A stretch of 64,000 nucleotides of DNA from Vescimonas sanitatis (GTDB taxonomy: Bacteria > Bacillota > Clostridia > Oscillospirales > Oscillospiraceae), in the NCBI RefSeq assembly GCF_049060325.1, contig NZ_JBMGPW010000004.1, positions 124,001-188,000 of the forward strand. The letters are read 5' to 3'. The notes beneath the pieces were generated by a model. The model worked only from the letters and a program-made list of their open reading frames with translations. It did not search any database and was not told where the DNA came from. Positions 53,001 through 62,252 of the stretch are shown here, piece after piece; positions within the stretch are counted from its first letter, which is position 1; each line of letters begins with the position of its first letter. The position numbers were made by a program, and so were the translations under genes.

Positions 53001-55631
53001 ATGAGCAAGAAGTATTGTTACCTGTTCACCGAAGGCAACGCCAAGATGCGTGAGCTGTTGGGCGGCAAGGGTGCGAACCTGGCGGAGATGACCAATATCG
53101 GTCTGCCCGTGCCCCAGGGCTTTACCATCACCACCGAGGCCTGCACTCAGTATTACGAGGACGGCCGCCAGATCAACGGCGAGATCATGGCGGAGATCAT
53201 GGAGTATATCGAGAAGATGGAGAAGATCACCGGCAAGAAGTTCGGCGATCTGGAAAATCCCCTGCTGGTATCCGTGCGCTCCGGCGCCCGCGCCTCCATG
53301 CCCGGCATGATGGACACCATTCTGAACCTGGGTCTGAATGAGGACGTGGTGGACGTGATCGCCAAGAAGTCCAACAACCCCCGCTGGGCGTGGGATTGCT
53401 ATCGCCGCTTTATCCAGATGTATTCCGATGTGGTCATGGAGGTTGGCAAGAAGTACTTTGAGCAGCTGATCGATGCCATGAAGGAGAAGAAGGGCGTGAC
53501 CCAGGACGTGGAGCTGTCCGCCGAGGATCTGAAGGAGCTGGCCATGCAGTTCAAGGCCGAGTACAAGTCCAAGATCGGCAGCGACTTCCCCACCGATCCC
53601 AAGGAGCAGCTGATCGGCGCCATCAAGGCCGTGTTCCGCAGCTGGGACAACCCCCGCGCCAACGTGTACCGCCGCGACAACGACATCCCCTATTCCTGGG
53701 GCACCGCCGTCAACGTGCAGTCCATGGCCTTCGGCAACATGGGCGACGACTGCGGCACCGGCGTGGCGTTCACCCGTGACCCCGCCACCGGCGAGAAGAA
53801 GCTGATGGGCGAGTTCCTGACCAATGCCCAGGGCGAGGACGTGGTGGCCGGTGTGCGTACCCCCATGCCCATTGCCGAGATGGCTGAGAAGTTCCCCGAG
53901 GCCTATGACGAGTTCGTGAAGGTCTGCAATATCCTGGAGGACCACTATCGCGATATGCAGGATATGGAGTTCACCGTGGAGCACGGCAAGCTGTACATGC
54001 TGCAGTGCCGCAACGGCAAGCGCACCGCTCCCGCCGCTCTGAAGATCGCCTGCGACCTGGTGGACGAGGGCATGATCTCCGAGCAGCAGGCCGTGGCGAT
54101 GATCGACCCCCGCAACCTGGATACCCTGCTGCATCCCCAGTTCGACCCCAAGGCGTTGAAGGCCACCGAGCCGGTGGGCAAGGCGCTGCCCGCCTCCCCC
54201 GGCGCTGCCTGCGGCAAGATCGTGTTCAACGCCGAGGACGCCAAGGAGTGGGCTGCCCGGGGCGAGAAGGTGGTCCTGGTTCGTCTGGAGACCTCTCCCG
54301 AGGACATCGAGGGCATGAAGGCCGCTCAGGGCATCCTGACCGTCCGCGGCGGTATGACCTCCCACGCGGCTGTGGTGGCGCGCGGCATGGGCAAGTGCTG
54401 CGTCTCCGGCTGCGGCGCCATCAACATGGACGAGGCCAACAAGCAGTTTACCCTGGCCGGCAAGACCTACCACGAGGGCGACTGGATGAGCCTGGACGGC
54501 TCCACCGGCAGCATCTACGACGGCGCTATGCCCACCGTGGACGCCAATGTGGGCGGCGATTTCGGCCGCATCATGGCCTGGGCCGACAAGTTCCGCCGGC
54601 TGAAGGTCCGCACCAATGCCGACACTCCCGCCGACGCCGCCCGCGCCCGCTCTCTGGGCGCCCAGGGTATCGGCCTGTGCCGCACTGAGCATATGTTCTT
54701 CGACGGCGACCGTATTGCCGCCATCCGCGAGATGATCTGCTCCGACACCAAGGAGCAGCGCGAGAAGGCTCTGGCCAAGCTGCTGCCCATGCAGCAGGGC
54801 GACTTTGAGGGCATCTACGAGGCCATGGAGGGCTGCCCCGTCACCATCCGCTTCCTGGATCCCCCCCTGCACGAGTTCGTTCCCACCGAGGAGGCGGACA
54901 TCGAGCTGCTGGCCAAGGATATGGGCAAGACCGTAGCCGACATCAAGGCCATCATCGCCTCCCTGCACGAGTTCAACCCCATGATGGGTCACCGCGGCTG
55001 CCGTCTGGCCGTCACCTTCCCGGAGATCGCCGTCATGCAGACCCGTGCCGTCATCCGCGCCGCCATCAACGTCCAGAAGAAGCACCCCGACTGGAACATG
55101 GTGCCTGAGATCATGATTCCCCTGGTGGGCGAGGTCAAGGAGCTGAAGTTCGTCAAGGACGTGGTGGTCAAGACCGCTGACGAGGAGCTGGCTGCTGCCG
55201 GTATGAACATGAAGTACCTGGTGGGCACCATGATCGAGATCCCCCGCGCTGCGCTGACCGCTGATGCCATCGCCACCGAGGCGGAGTTCTTCTCCTTCGG
55301 TACCAACGACCTGACTCAGATGACCTTTGGCTTCAGCCGTGACGATGCCGGCAAGTTCCTGCCCGCTTACTACGACAATAAGATCTATGAGAGCGATCCG
55401 TTCGCCCGGCTGGATCAGGTCGGTGTGGGCAAGCTGGTGGATATGGCCTGCAAGCTGGGCCGCGCCACCCGCCCCGACATCCATCTGGGCATCTGCGGCG
55501 AGCACGGCGGCGACCCCTCCAGCGTGGAGTTCTGCCACCGCGTGGGTCTGGACTATGTGTCCTGCAGCCCCTTCCGCGTGCCCATCGCCCGTCTGGCCGC
55601 CGCACAGGCCGCCATCAAGGACGCCAAGTAA
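53001..55631 (+). CDS. ppdK: Pyruvate, phosphate dikinase
   Basis: An 876-residue PPDK. It interconverts pyruvate + ATP + Pi and phosphoenolpyruvate + AMP + PPi. An ATP-grasp N-terminal domain (~1-340) precedes the swivelling phosphohistidine domain with His455 (GGMTSHAAVVARG) and the C-terminal PEP barrel with the catalytic Cys832 (ICGEHGGDPSS). Both positions match the Clostridium symbiosum enzyme. In gut Clostridia PPDK usually works in glycolysis with PPi. Codons favour C-ending and look highly expressed. It has its own promoter and terminator. Confidence 0.98.
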   Translation: MSKKYCYLFTEGNAKMRELLGGKGANLAEMTNIGLPVPQGFTITTEACTQYYEDGRQINGEIMAEIMEYIEKMEKITGKKFGDLENPLLVSVRSGARASMPGMMDTILNLGLNEDVVDVIAKKSNNPRWAWDCYRRFIQMYSDVVMEVGKKYFEQLIDAMKEKKGVTQDVELSAEDLKELAMQFKAEYKSKIGSDFPTDPKEQLIGAIKAVFRSWDNPRANVYRRDNDIPYSWGTAVNVQSMAFGNMGDDCGTGVAFTRDPATGEKKLMGEFLTNAQGEDVVAGVRTPMPIAEMAEKFPEAYDEFVKVCNILEDHYRDMQDMEFTVEHGKLYMLQCRNGKRTAPAALKIACDLVDEGMISEQQAVAMIDPRNLDTLLHPQFDPKALKATEPVGKALPASPGAACGKIVFNAEDAKEWAARGEKVVLVRLETSPEDIEGMKAAQGILTVRGGMTSHAAVVARGMGKCCVSGCGAINMDEANKQFTLAGKTYHEGDWMSLDGSTGSIYDGAMPTVDANVGGDFGRIMAWADKFRRLKVRTNADTPADAARARSLGAQGIGLCRTEHMFFDGDRIAAIREMICSDTKEQREKALAKLLPMQQGDFEGIYEAMEGCPVTIRFLDPPLHEFVPTEEADIELLAKDMGKTVADIKAIIASLHEFNPMMGHRGCRLAVTFPEIAVMQTRAVIRAAINVQKKHPDWNMVPEIMIPLVGEVKELKFVKDVVVKTADEELAAAGMNMKYLVGTMIEIPRAALTADAIATEAEFFSFGTNDLTQMTFGFSRDDAGKFLPAYYDNKIYESDPFARLDQVGVGKLVDMACKLGRATRPDIHLGICGEHGGDPSSVEFCHRVGLDYVSCSPFRVPIARLAAAQAAIKDAK

Positions 55632-55655
55632 GGGCTCGATTTCCCGCATAATACC

Positions 55656-55682
55656 AAGCGCCCGGCTATCAGCCGGGCGCTT
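55656..55682 (+). terminator. Terminator after ppdK
   Basis: AAGCGCCCGGCT, ATC, AGCCGGGCGCTT followed by GTGTTTTG. The same 32-bp sequence recurs after the next gene. Confidence 0.85.
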
Positions 55683-55709
55683 GTGTTTTGGGCGGAAGCA
55701 TGGTAAAAT
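55681..55709 (+). promoter_or_regulatory. Possible promoter of the diguanylate cyclase gene
   Basis: TTGTGT, 17-bp spacer, TAAAAT, overlapping the 3' side of the ppdK terminator. Confidence 0.45.
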
Positions 55710-55768
55710 ATAACAATAGATCAACAAAAGCAGACAAACGGGGTCGTATTATTTGCTGGAGGGATCGT

Positions 55769-56974
55769 ATGGAAAGACGAGGGAATAAGGTCGATATTGT
55801 GCAGAGGGTGTCCTGCTGGATATCGGATATGGCGTTTGCCAGGTTTAAGAGCTTTAGTGATCGTGTGCTGGGAATACAGATCGATGAGATTCCGACTGTG
55901 GAGAGCATCCTTATGCGGCAGAATTTTTCGGTCGTATTTTATGCAGCCATTCTGTTTATACTGACCAACGGGATCTACCTGGTCAAGAACATCGCGGCGC
56001 GCTCGATGATCCCCATTGACATGGTGCCGCTTTACATGATGATCGGCGGCTCGCTGGCGATGCTGGTGTTTACGATCGCCTATAAAAAGCGTGGAGGAGA
56101 ATACGATGCGCCGCCGGCGCGGTTTGCGCTGCTGGCCTACTATGGGGTGGTGATCGCCAGCGTTACCGTCTTTATGGTCTCCTGCAACTTTCACCGGGTC
56201 GGGTTGTCCATCTCCATGTGCTATCTGTTTGCGATCATGATCGCGCCCACATACCGCCGTGTGGATACCGTGGCGGTATGTGTTCTGATATTGATCAGCT
56301 GGTGGCTGCCCGGGCAGCTTCCCTACGCGGAGAACTATGATCTGTTCAAGCATTTCCTGCTGCGATTTTCCATCATTGTAGGTTTTATCGTGCTGCGGTC
56401 CATCTTCCTTCGGCAGTCCGCCAACGAACGGCACATCAAGGAGATGGGTCACGCTTTCATCAAGCTGGCCTACAACGACGTGATGACGGAAACACTGAAT
56501 AAAAAGGCGATGGAGACGTATGGCACGTTCATTGCCGATAAAACCGCGCCGGAACGGGTCAGCGTCATTATTTTTGACGTGGATGATTTCAAATCGTACA
56601 ACGACAACTACTCCCACATGAAGGGCGACGAAGCGCTGCGGCGTGTGGCCGGAAGCGTGGTCGGGGTGTTGGCGGCGGCCGACCGGTATCTCTTCCGCTT
56701 TGGAGGCGAGGAGTTCGTGGCGATCCTGCCGGATATCGGTGAGGAGGAGGCCCGCCGTATCGCCGGTGCGCTTCTTGACGCGGTGCGCGCCGTGGCTGTT
56801 CCAAGGGAGGACCTGCCGGACAGGCACATTGTTACGGCCTCTTTCGGTGTTGCGTGCGGGACAGGCCTGGAATTGAAGGACTTTTCACTTATCGCAAAGG
56901 CGGACAGGCAGCTGTATATCTGCAAAAACAACGGAAAGAACTGTGTGGCGGCCAGCGGCGCCATATACAGATGA
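55769..56974 (+). CDS. Membrane-bound GGDEF diguanylate cyclase
   Basis: A 401-residue protein. About six membrane segments lie between residues ~50 and ~225, followed by a linker helix and a GGDEF domain (~245-395) with the active RFGGEEF signature (~310-316) and the metal-binding IFDVDDFKSYND. It should make cyclic di-GMP in response to a signal read by the membrane part. I choose ATG 55769 because GGAGGG precedes it; the frame is open further upstream with no such site. AT content is somewhat higher than its neighbours. A twin of the ppdK terminator follows. Confidence 0.88.
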   Translation: MERRGNKVDIVQRVSCWISDMAFARFKSFSDRVLGIQIDEIPTVESILMRQNFSVVFYAAILFILTNGIYLVKNIAARSMIPIDMVPLYMMIGGSLAMLVFTIAYKKRGGEYDAPPARFALLAYYGVVIASVTVFMVSCNFHRVGLSISMCYLFAIMIAPTYRRVDTVAVCVLILISWWLPGQLPYAENYDLFKHFLLRFSIIVGFIVLRSIFLRQSANERHIKEMGHAFIKLAYNDVMTETLNKKAMETYGTFIADKTAPERVSVIIFDVDDFKSYNDNYSHMKGDEALRRVAGSVVGVLAAADRYLFRFGGEEFVAILPDIGEEEARRIAGALLDAVRAVAVPREDLPDRHIVTASFGVACGTGLELKDFSLIAKADRQLYICKNNGKNCVAASGAIYR

Positions 56975-56983
56975 GGTACGCAG

Positions 56984-57006
56984 GCGCCCGGCTATCAGCC
57001 GGGCGC
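56984..57006 (+). terminator. Terminator after the GGDEF gene
   Basis: GCGCCCGGCT, ATC, AGCCGGGCGC followed by TTGTGTTTTG; identical to the ppdK terminator. Confidence 0.8.
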
Positions 57007-57022
57007 TTGTGTTTTGCGGGAA

Positions 57023-57226
57023 AATATGATAGGATGACAATACAAAGAAGCAGGGAAATATGATAGGATGACAATACAAAGAAGCGGGGGAATATGATAG
57101 GATGACAGCACAAAGAAACAGCAAAACATGATAGAATGACATTACAAAGAGGCGGAAAAACTGATAGGATGACAGGACAAGGAAGCAACAAAACATGATC
57201 GGATGGCGATACAAAAAAGTAACGGA
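57023..57226 (+). repeat. 34-bp tandem repeat, six copies
   Basis: Units of the form AATATGATAGGATGACAATA + CAAAGAAGC + a purine run start near 57023, 57057, 57091, 57125, 57158 and 57192. The period is 34 bp (once 33). Divergence grows toward the 3' end; the last unit runs into the ribosome-binding site of the MBL gene. It fills the whole gap between two genes. Confidence 0.9.
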
Positions 57227-57238
57227 GGGGATACCGCT

Positions 57239-58117
57239 ATGTACGAACTGATACAGCTTACCGAGAGGACGTATTACATCAAGAGCCCCACCAACATCGG
57301 TCTCTTCCGGCTGGATGAGAAAAACGTCTGCCTGATCGACAGCGGCAACGACAAGGACGCGGGGCGGAGGATACGGCAGGTGCTGGACGCCAATGGCTGG
57401 CAGCTGACGGCGATCTACAACACCCACGCCAACGCCGACCACATCGGCGGGAACCGGTATTTGCAGGGACAGACGGGCTGCAGGATCTACGCGCCGGGAA
57501 TCGACTGCGCGTTTACCCGGCACCCGGTGCTGGAGCCGTCGTTTCTCTACGGCGGATATCCGCCCAAGGACCTGCGGCACAAGTTTCTGCTGGCACAGGA
57601 GAGCGACGCGGCGGAGCTGACGGCGGACAAGCTGCCGGAGGGCTTTGCGTCTATCCCCCTGCCCGGGCACTTTTTCGACATGGTAGGCTTTCGGACGCCG
57701 GACGACGTGGTGTTTCTGGCGGACTGCCTGTCCAGCCGGGAGATACTGGACAAGTACCAGATCGGCTTTATTTACGACGTGGCCGGGTACCTGAAAACGC
57801 TGGAGCAGGTGCAGGCCATGACGGCGAAGGTATTTGTGCCCGCGCACACGGAGGTGACGGAGGACATCGCCGACCTGGCACAGTACAATATCCGAAAGGT
57901 GCATGAGATCGCGGAGAGGATCGTGGACCTCTGCGCCGCGCCCCGCGGCTTTGAGGACATCCTGCAGCAGCTGTTTGCCGCCTACGGGCTGACCATGAGC
58001 TTTGAGCAGTATGTGCTGGTGGGCAGCACGGTGCGGTCCTATCTGGCGTGGCTGAAGGACACGGGGCGGCTGACGGCTGTCTTCGGAGACGGCCGGATGC
58101 GCTGGGCGCGGGTGTGA
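57239..58117 (+). CDS. MBL-fold metallo-hydrolase
   Basis: A 292-residue metallo-beta-lactamase-fold protein. The metal motif reads THANADHIGG: the second histidine of the usual HxHxDH is Asn. Downstream ligands LPGHFFDMVG (His), VFLADCL (Asp) and VPAHTEV (His) are present. The C-terminal ~70 residues are helical. Such proteins hydrolyse thioesters, lactones, or phosphodiesters; the substrate is unknown. The start is ATG 57239, with GGAGGGG upstream. The tandem repeat array directly precedes it. Confidence 0.85.
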   Translation: MYELIQLTERTYYIKSPTNIGLFRLDEKNVCLIDSGNDKDAGRRIRQVLDANGWQLTAIYNTHANADHIGGNRYLQGQTGCRIYAPGIDCAFTRHPVLEPSFLYGGYPPKDLRHKFLLAQESDAAELTADKLPEGFASIPLPGHFFDMVGFRTPDDVVFLADCLSSREILDKYQIGFIYDVAGYLKTLEQVQAMTAKVFVPAHTEVTEDIADLAQYNIRKVHEIAERIVDLCAAPRGFEDILQQLFAAYGLTMSFEQYVLVGSTVRSYLAWLKDTGRLTAVFGDGRMRWARV

Positions 58118-58138
58118 GCGCCAACGGAATACGAAAAA

Positions 58139-58168
58139 ACAAGCGCCCGGCAGAAGCCGGGCGCTTGT
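58139..58168. terminator. Bidirectional terminator between MBL and aminotransferase genes
   Basis: ACAAGCGCCCGGC, AGAA, GCCGGGCGCTTGT, then TTT. It is a near relative of the two preceding terminators. Confidence 0.85.
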
Positions 58169-58221
58169 TTTGCGGCGCGTGCCGCAGGGGGGAAGAAATT
58201 TGTGAGAGAGGGATGTGTCAG

Positions 58222-59361
58222 TTAGTTGTACTTCTCCAGGTACTTGCCGAACTCCTCCAGGCCGGCCTTCAGCACCTGGGGATCGCGGAAGGCGCCGTAG
58301 CCCACGCGGATGGTCTTGGGCATATCGAAGTAGTCGCCGGGGACCACCAGGATCTGCTCGGTGGCCATGGCGTCCTTGGCCAGGGTCTCGGAGTCCACGT
58401 CGTAATCATAGTCGATCAGGCAGGTGGTGCCCATGGCCTTGGCACGCAGGTGCAGGTGGGGCTGGGAGGCCACCCAGTCCTCCACGATCTTGCGGTTGGG
58501 CTCCAGAATGGAACGGGCGCGGGCCCACAGGGCCTGGTAATGCTCCAGCGCGATGGAGGCGATGATCTCGTCCCAGATGCCGCAGCAGATGGTGTTGTAG
58601 GAACGGCGGGTCTTCATGACCTCGTACATCTCGTGGTCGCGGCAGACGATCCAGCCGATACGGGTGCCGGCCATGGAGTACATCTTGGACATACTGCTGA
58701 TGGAGATGGCCTTGTGGTAGCCGTAGTCCAGAATGGAGGGCATATAGTTCTCGTCCAGCCCGCGATAGACCTCGTCGCAGAGGATCCAGGCGTCGTGCTT
58801 GGCGGCGATGTCCACGACCTTACGCAGGCCCTCGTCGTACAGGGTCACGCCGATGGGGTTGTTGGGGTTGGTCAGGACGATCATCTTGGTGTTGGCGTCG
58901 CAGGCCTTGTCCAGGGCGTCGAAATCCAGCTGATAGTTATCCTCGGCCTTCAGCTGGACCACGCGGGTCTCGATGCCGCTGCCCTTGGGGATATCGTAGT
59001 GCTGCTGATAGGAGGGCTTGATCACCACGCAGTTGTCACCCGGCTCCAGCACGCTCATCAGCACCAGGTCATTGGCGCCGGTGCCGCCGTGGGTGATCAT
59101 CACTTCCTCGGGCTTCACGTTGCCCTTGGGGTAAATGCCGGCCACCGCCGCCTTGATCCGGGGGGAGCCGGTGGCGTCGCCGTGGTGATAATGCAGGCTC
59201 ATGGTACGCATTTCGTTCAGGAAAGCGTCCAGATCCTCGCCGGTCAGGTCAAACAGCTCGTCCATACGAAGGGCGCTGACGCAGCTGCTGCCCAGATTGA
59301 TACGGGCGAGAGAGTCCATGGGATTCAGCCACTCTTCCACACCAAACCATGCCAGTTTCAT
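58222..59361 (-). CDS. Class I/II PLP-dependent aminotransferase
   Basis: A 379-residue fold type I enzyme. The PLP lysine is in SISSMSKMYSMAGTRIGW; other motifs are THGGTGANDLVL, LTNPNNPIG and ILCDEVYRGLD. The N-terminus (MKLAWFGVEEWLNP) is unlike that of AspAT-type enzymes. It probably moves an amino group between an amino acid and a 2-oxo acid, but specificity is unknown. It lies downstream of the ornithine-cyclodeaminase-family gene (57-nt gap), same strand, and divergent from an amidohydrolase, which suggests one catabolic pathway for an amino compound. Confidence 0.88.
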   Translation of the reverse strand: MKLAWFGVEEWLNPMDSLARINLGSSCVSALRMDELFDLTGEDLDAFLNEMRTMSLHYHHGDATGSPRIKAAVAGIYPKGNVKPEEVMITHGGTGANDLVLMSVLEPGDNCVVIKPSYQQHYDIPKGSGIETRVVQLKAEDNYQLDFDALDKACDANTKMIVLTNPNNPIGVTLYDEGLRKVVDIAAKHDAWILCDEVYRGLDENYMPSILDYGYHKAISISSMSKMYSMAGTRIGWIVCRDHEMYEVMKTRRSYNTICCGIWDEIIASIALEHYQALWARARSILEPNRKIVEDWVASQPHLHLRAKAMGTTCLIDYDYDVDSETLAKDAMATEQILVVPGDYFDMPKTIRVGYGAFRDPQVLKAGLEEFGKYLEKYN

Positions 59362-59418
59362 TTTATTGTCCTCCTCATTTCGTCTGTTTTGTAGGGTAAG
59401 CGGATATATTCCGCGGGG

Positions 59419-60438
59419 TTACAGGTCGGCCTGCAAGCCCACGCCCTCGGCCAGTGCGCGGTCGATGGCTACCTTGGCGGCGGCCAGATCCAGAATGTAC
59501 AGGCCGGTGGCGTCGAAGATGGTGGTCTGCGTGTCGCTGGTGCGGCCGGGGACCTTGCCGTCGATGAGGTCACCGATCTCGCCGGTGATGTCGTCGGCAC
59601 TGATGACGCCCTGCTTGATGGGCAGCTCCATCTCGCCCACGCGGATGCACTGGGCGCGGTCGTCGGCGTAGAAGGCGGCGCCCTGGAAGATGGTGCTCTC
59701 GATCTCCTGCTTGGATTCCATGTCGGAGCCCAGGCAGCTCAGATGGGTGCCGGGCTTCAGCCACGCCTTCTGGATGATGGGCTTGCGGGAGGGCGTGACG
59801 GTGATGATGGCATCACTGTCGCCCACGGCGGCGGCCATATCCAGCGCCGGCAGGAACTCCACGCCGGAGGCGTCGATGCCGAAGTCATCGGAGAGCTGCT
59901 GGGCAATGTGGGCGGCGAACTGCACCGCGTTGTCGGGGAACATGGGGTCGGCAATGTAGACCTTATCGATGGCCGGACGCAGCAGCAGCGTGGCGGCGAT
60001 CTGGAAGGGAGCCTGTTTGCCGGCACCCAGGATGAACAGGTGCCTGGCGTCCTTGCGGGCCAGCAGGTCCACGCCCAGCGCGCCGGCGGCGCCGGTACGC
60101 ATACAGGTGACGTAGGAGGCGTCCATGACGCTGACGGGAATACCGGTGTTGGAGTCGTAGACCATCATAATGCCGTTGAAGGGCGGCAGGCCCTTTTCCC
60201 GGTTCTCGGGAAAGTTGTTCAGCATCTTCAGGCCGTGGAGCTGTACGCCCTTGATATAGCCGGAACGGATGTCCATGGCGGCGTGCTCGTCCACGAATTC
60301 ATAGTTGACCAGCGGCCAGATCACGGACTTGCCCTGGGATTTCAGACGATAGACCTCGCGCACCTCCTGGATGACTTCCTTCATGGAGATGACCCGCTTG
60401 ACCTGCTCGCGGTTCAAAATCAAAACGCTCATATACAT
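59419..60438 (-). CDS. Ornithine cyclodeaminase/mu-crystallin-family protein
   Basis: A 339-residue NAD(P)-dependent protein: Rossmann motif LFILGAGKQAPFQIAA, followed by the family segments (YVTCMRTGAAGALGVDLLARKDA, DAIITVTPSRKPII, LSCLGSDMESKQEI). Relatives include ornithine cyclodeaminase, alanine dehydrogenase of archaea, and ketimine/imine reductases; which one applies is not clear. I start at ATG 60436-60438, 5 nt after AAAGGA; a second ATG two codons in is possible. Its promoter overlaps a palindromic operator. Confidence 0.85.
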   Translation of the reverse strand: MYMSVLILNREQVKRVISMKEVIQEVREVYRLKSQGKSVIWPLVNYEFVDEHAAMDIRSGYIKGVQLHGLKMLNNFPENREKGLPPFNGIMMVYDSNTGIPVSVMDASYVTCMRTGAAGALGVDLLARKDARHLFILGAGKQAPFQIAATLLLRPAIDKVYIADPMFPDNAVQFAAHIAQQLSDDFGIDASGVEFLPALDMAAAVGDSDAIITVTPSRKPIIQKAWLKPGTHLSCLGSDMESKQEIESTIFQGAAFYADDRAQCIRVGEMELPIKQGVISADDITGEIGDLIDGKVPGRTSDTQTTIFDATGLYILDLAAAKVAIDRALAEGVGLQADL

Positions 60439-60563
60439 CCCTGTCCTTTCGTTTTTTCGGGAGGGCGGAGAGGGCGCGCGCCGGCCGTGCTCCGCCTCAG
60501 TTTGATGTCATTGTAACCGGGAGATGTTGCGCCGCGCGTGGGAAAAGCGTTGAATTTCCGTTG

Positions 60564-60582
60564 TTGCTAAACATTTTAGCAA
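60564..60582. promoter_or_regulatory. Operator-like perfect palindrome
   Basis: TTGCTAAA-CAT-TTTAGCAA: 8-bp perfect arms with a 3-bp centre. It overlaps the -10 of the leftward promoter and lies ~60 bp upstream of the -35 of the rightward promoter. Confidence 0.7.
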
Positions 60583-60601
60583 ATTGTGCCGCGCTTTTCA
60601 A
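60573..60601 (-). promoter_or_regulatory. Promoter of OCD-aminotransferase genes
   Basis: Read on minus: TTGAAA, 17-bp spacer, TAAAAT; the transcript would have a ~130-nt leader. Confidence 0.6.
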
Positions 60602-60642
60602 CAAACGATTTGGTACATTTGCCGCCGGGGACACAGCGCCAC

Positions 60643-60671
60643 TGGACAGACGGCCCGCCCTGGTGTACAAT
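60643..60671 (+). promoter_or_regulatory. Promoter of amidohydrolase-BTAD genes
   Basis: TGGACA, 17-bp spacer, TACAAT, 44 bp before the start. Confidence 0.7.
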
Positions 60672-60715
60672 ACGGCCATAACACAACACGGCTTTCAACA
60701 GGAGGGCGGGACGCT

Positions 60716-62242
60716 ATGTACGCGGATATCATCATCAAAAACGGGCGCTGCATGACCATGTGCGGCGACGGCGGGGCCGATTGGGTGGCCGCGGCGGGGA
60801 AAATGATCTGCGCCGCAGGCCGCGGCGATGATTGGCAGAAGCTGGTGCGCCCCGGCACGCAGGTCATCGACGCCAGGGGCGGCACGGTGCTGCCGGGGTT
60901 TATCGACAACCACTTCCATGTGATGCAGACCGCTGTGAACATGATGAGCGTGGATCTGGGAGGTGCGCGGTCCCACCGGGAGCTGGGCGAGATGCTGGCC
61001 GCCGCCGAAAAGCGGGAGGGCGCGGTGCTGGGCTGCCAGGTGGAGGAGTCGCAGTTCGAGGAAAAGCGTTTTCCGGACCGGTATGTGCTGGACAAGTATT
61101 GCAGCGACAGTCCGGTGGTGCTGTTTTCCAAGGAGTACCACGTCAGCATGCTGAACACCCACGCCCTGCTGTATTACAAGGTGCCCTTCTCCCTGGAGGG
61201 CGTGGAGCTGGACGGCAGCGGCCTGCCTACGGGTATTTTCCGGCGGAACGCCAACTATGTGCTGCGCTCCAATGTGCTGCGGAGCCTGCCGGACGAGTTC
61301 CGCATGGAGGCCATCCATCTGGCCATGTCCCGGCTGCTGGAAAACGGCATCACCACCGTGGCGGCCATCGAGGGCGGCTGGCTGTTCGACGACCGGGACG
61401 CGGAGTTCATCTACGCCCACAGCGGCGAGTTCCCGGTGGATATGCCGCTGTTCTATCAGACCATGGACCTGGCGAAGGTCTGGAAGCTGGGGCTGCGCCG
61501 GGTGGGCGGCAATATTATGGTGGACGGCACCCTGTCCAGCCACAGCGCCGCCCTGTCGGCACCCTACGCGGACCGGCCGGACTACCGGGGACAGATCTTC
61601 CTGCCCCAGGATGGACTGGACGAGTTCGTGCAGCAGTGCTACCGGCAGGATATGCAGCTGGCGCTGTACAGCATCGGCGACCGGGCCATCGAGTCCGTGC
61701 TGCTGGCCCACGAGAGGGCCATCCGTCAGGGCGGAAGCACCGCCCTGCGCCACCGCATCGAGCACGCCATCATGGCCACGCCGGAGCAGATCGCCCGGGC
61801 GGCGGACATGAAGCTGATCTTCTCGGTGCAGCCGGCCTACGCCTACCTGTGGGGCGGCAAGGGCGGTATGTACGAGCGCCGGATGGGCGAGCGCTATCTG
61901 CGCTCCAACGACTTTGCCGCCATGTTCGCCGCCGGCGCGGTGGTGTGCGGCGGGTCGGACAGTGACGTGACGGAGCCGCGGCCCATGCTGGGCATCCACG
62001 CGGCGGTGAACCGCGCCGTGCCCCGGTGCGCCGTGTCCGTGGAGCAGGCCATCGAGATGTACACCGTCAACGGCGCTTACGCGCTGTTTGAGGACAAGCG
62101 CAAGGGAAAGCTGGCGCCGGGATACCTGGCGGATATCGTGGTGCTGGACCGCGACATCCGCGCCGCGCCCGCAGAGCAGCTGGAGCAGACCGACGTGACC
62201 GTGACCATCAAGTCCGGGTCGGTGCTGCACAGCCGGCAGTGA
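60716..62242 (+). CDS. YtcJ-like metal-dependent amidohydrolase
   Basis: A 508-residue amidohydrolase of the COG1574 type. Metal ligands: H66 and H68 in GFIDNHFHVM, the His in RIEHAIM, and Asp in CGGSDSDVTEP; the flanking beta-sandwich (first ~55 and last ~50 residues) is typical. It should cleave a C-N bond in an amide or cyclic amide, substrate unknown. GGAGGG precedes ATG 60716. It is 10 nt before the regulator gene, and divergent from the OCD and aminotransferase genes. Confidence 0.88.
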   Translation: MYADIIIKNGRCMTMCGDGGADWVAAAGKMICAAGRGDDWQKLVRPGTQVIDARGGTVLPGFIDNHFHVMQTAVNMMSVDLGGARSHRELGEMLAAAEKREGAVLGCQVEESQFEEKRFPDRYVLDKYCSDSPVVLFSKEYHVSMLNTHALLYYKVPFSLEGVELDGSGLPTGIFRRNANYVLRSNVLRSLPDEFRMEAIHLAMSRLLENGITTVAAIEGGWLFDDRDAEFIYAHSGEFPVDMPLFYQTMDLAKVWKLGLRRVGGNIMVDGTLSSHSAALSAPYADRPDYRGQIFLPQDGLDEFVQQCYRQDMQLALYSIGDRAIESVLLAHERAIRQGGSTALRHRIEHAIMATPEQIARAADMKLIFSVQPAYAYLWGGKGGMYERRMGERYLRSNDFAAMFAAGAVVCGGSDSDVTEPRPMLGIHAAVNRAVPRCAVSVEQAIEMYTVNGAYALFEDKRKGKLAPGYLADIVVLDRDIRAAPAEQLEQTDVTVTIKSGSVLHSRQ

Positions 62243-62252
62243 GGTGACGGCC

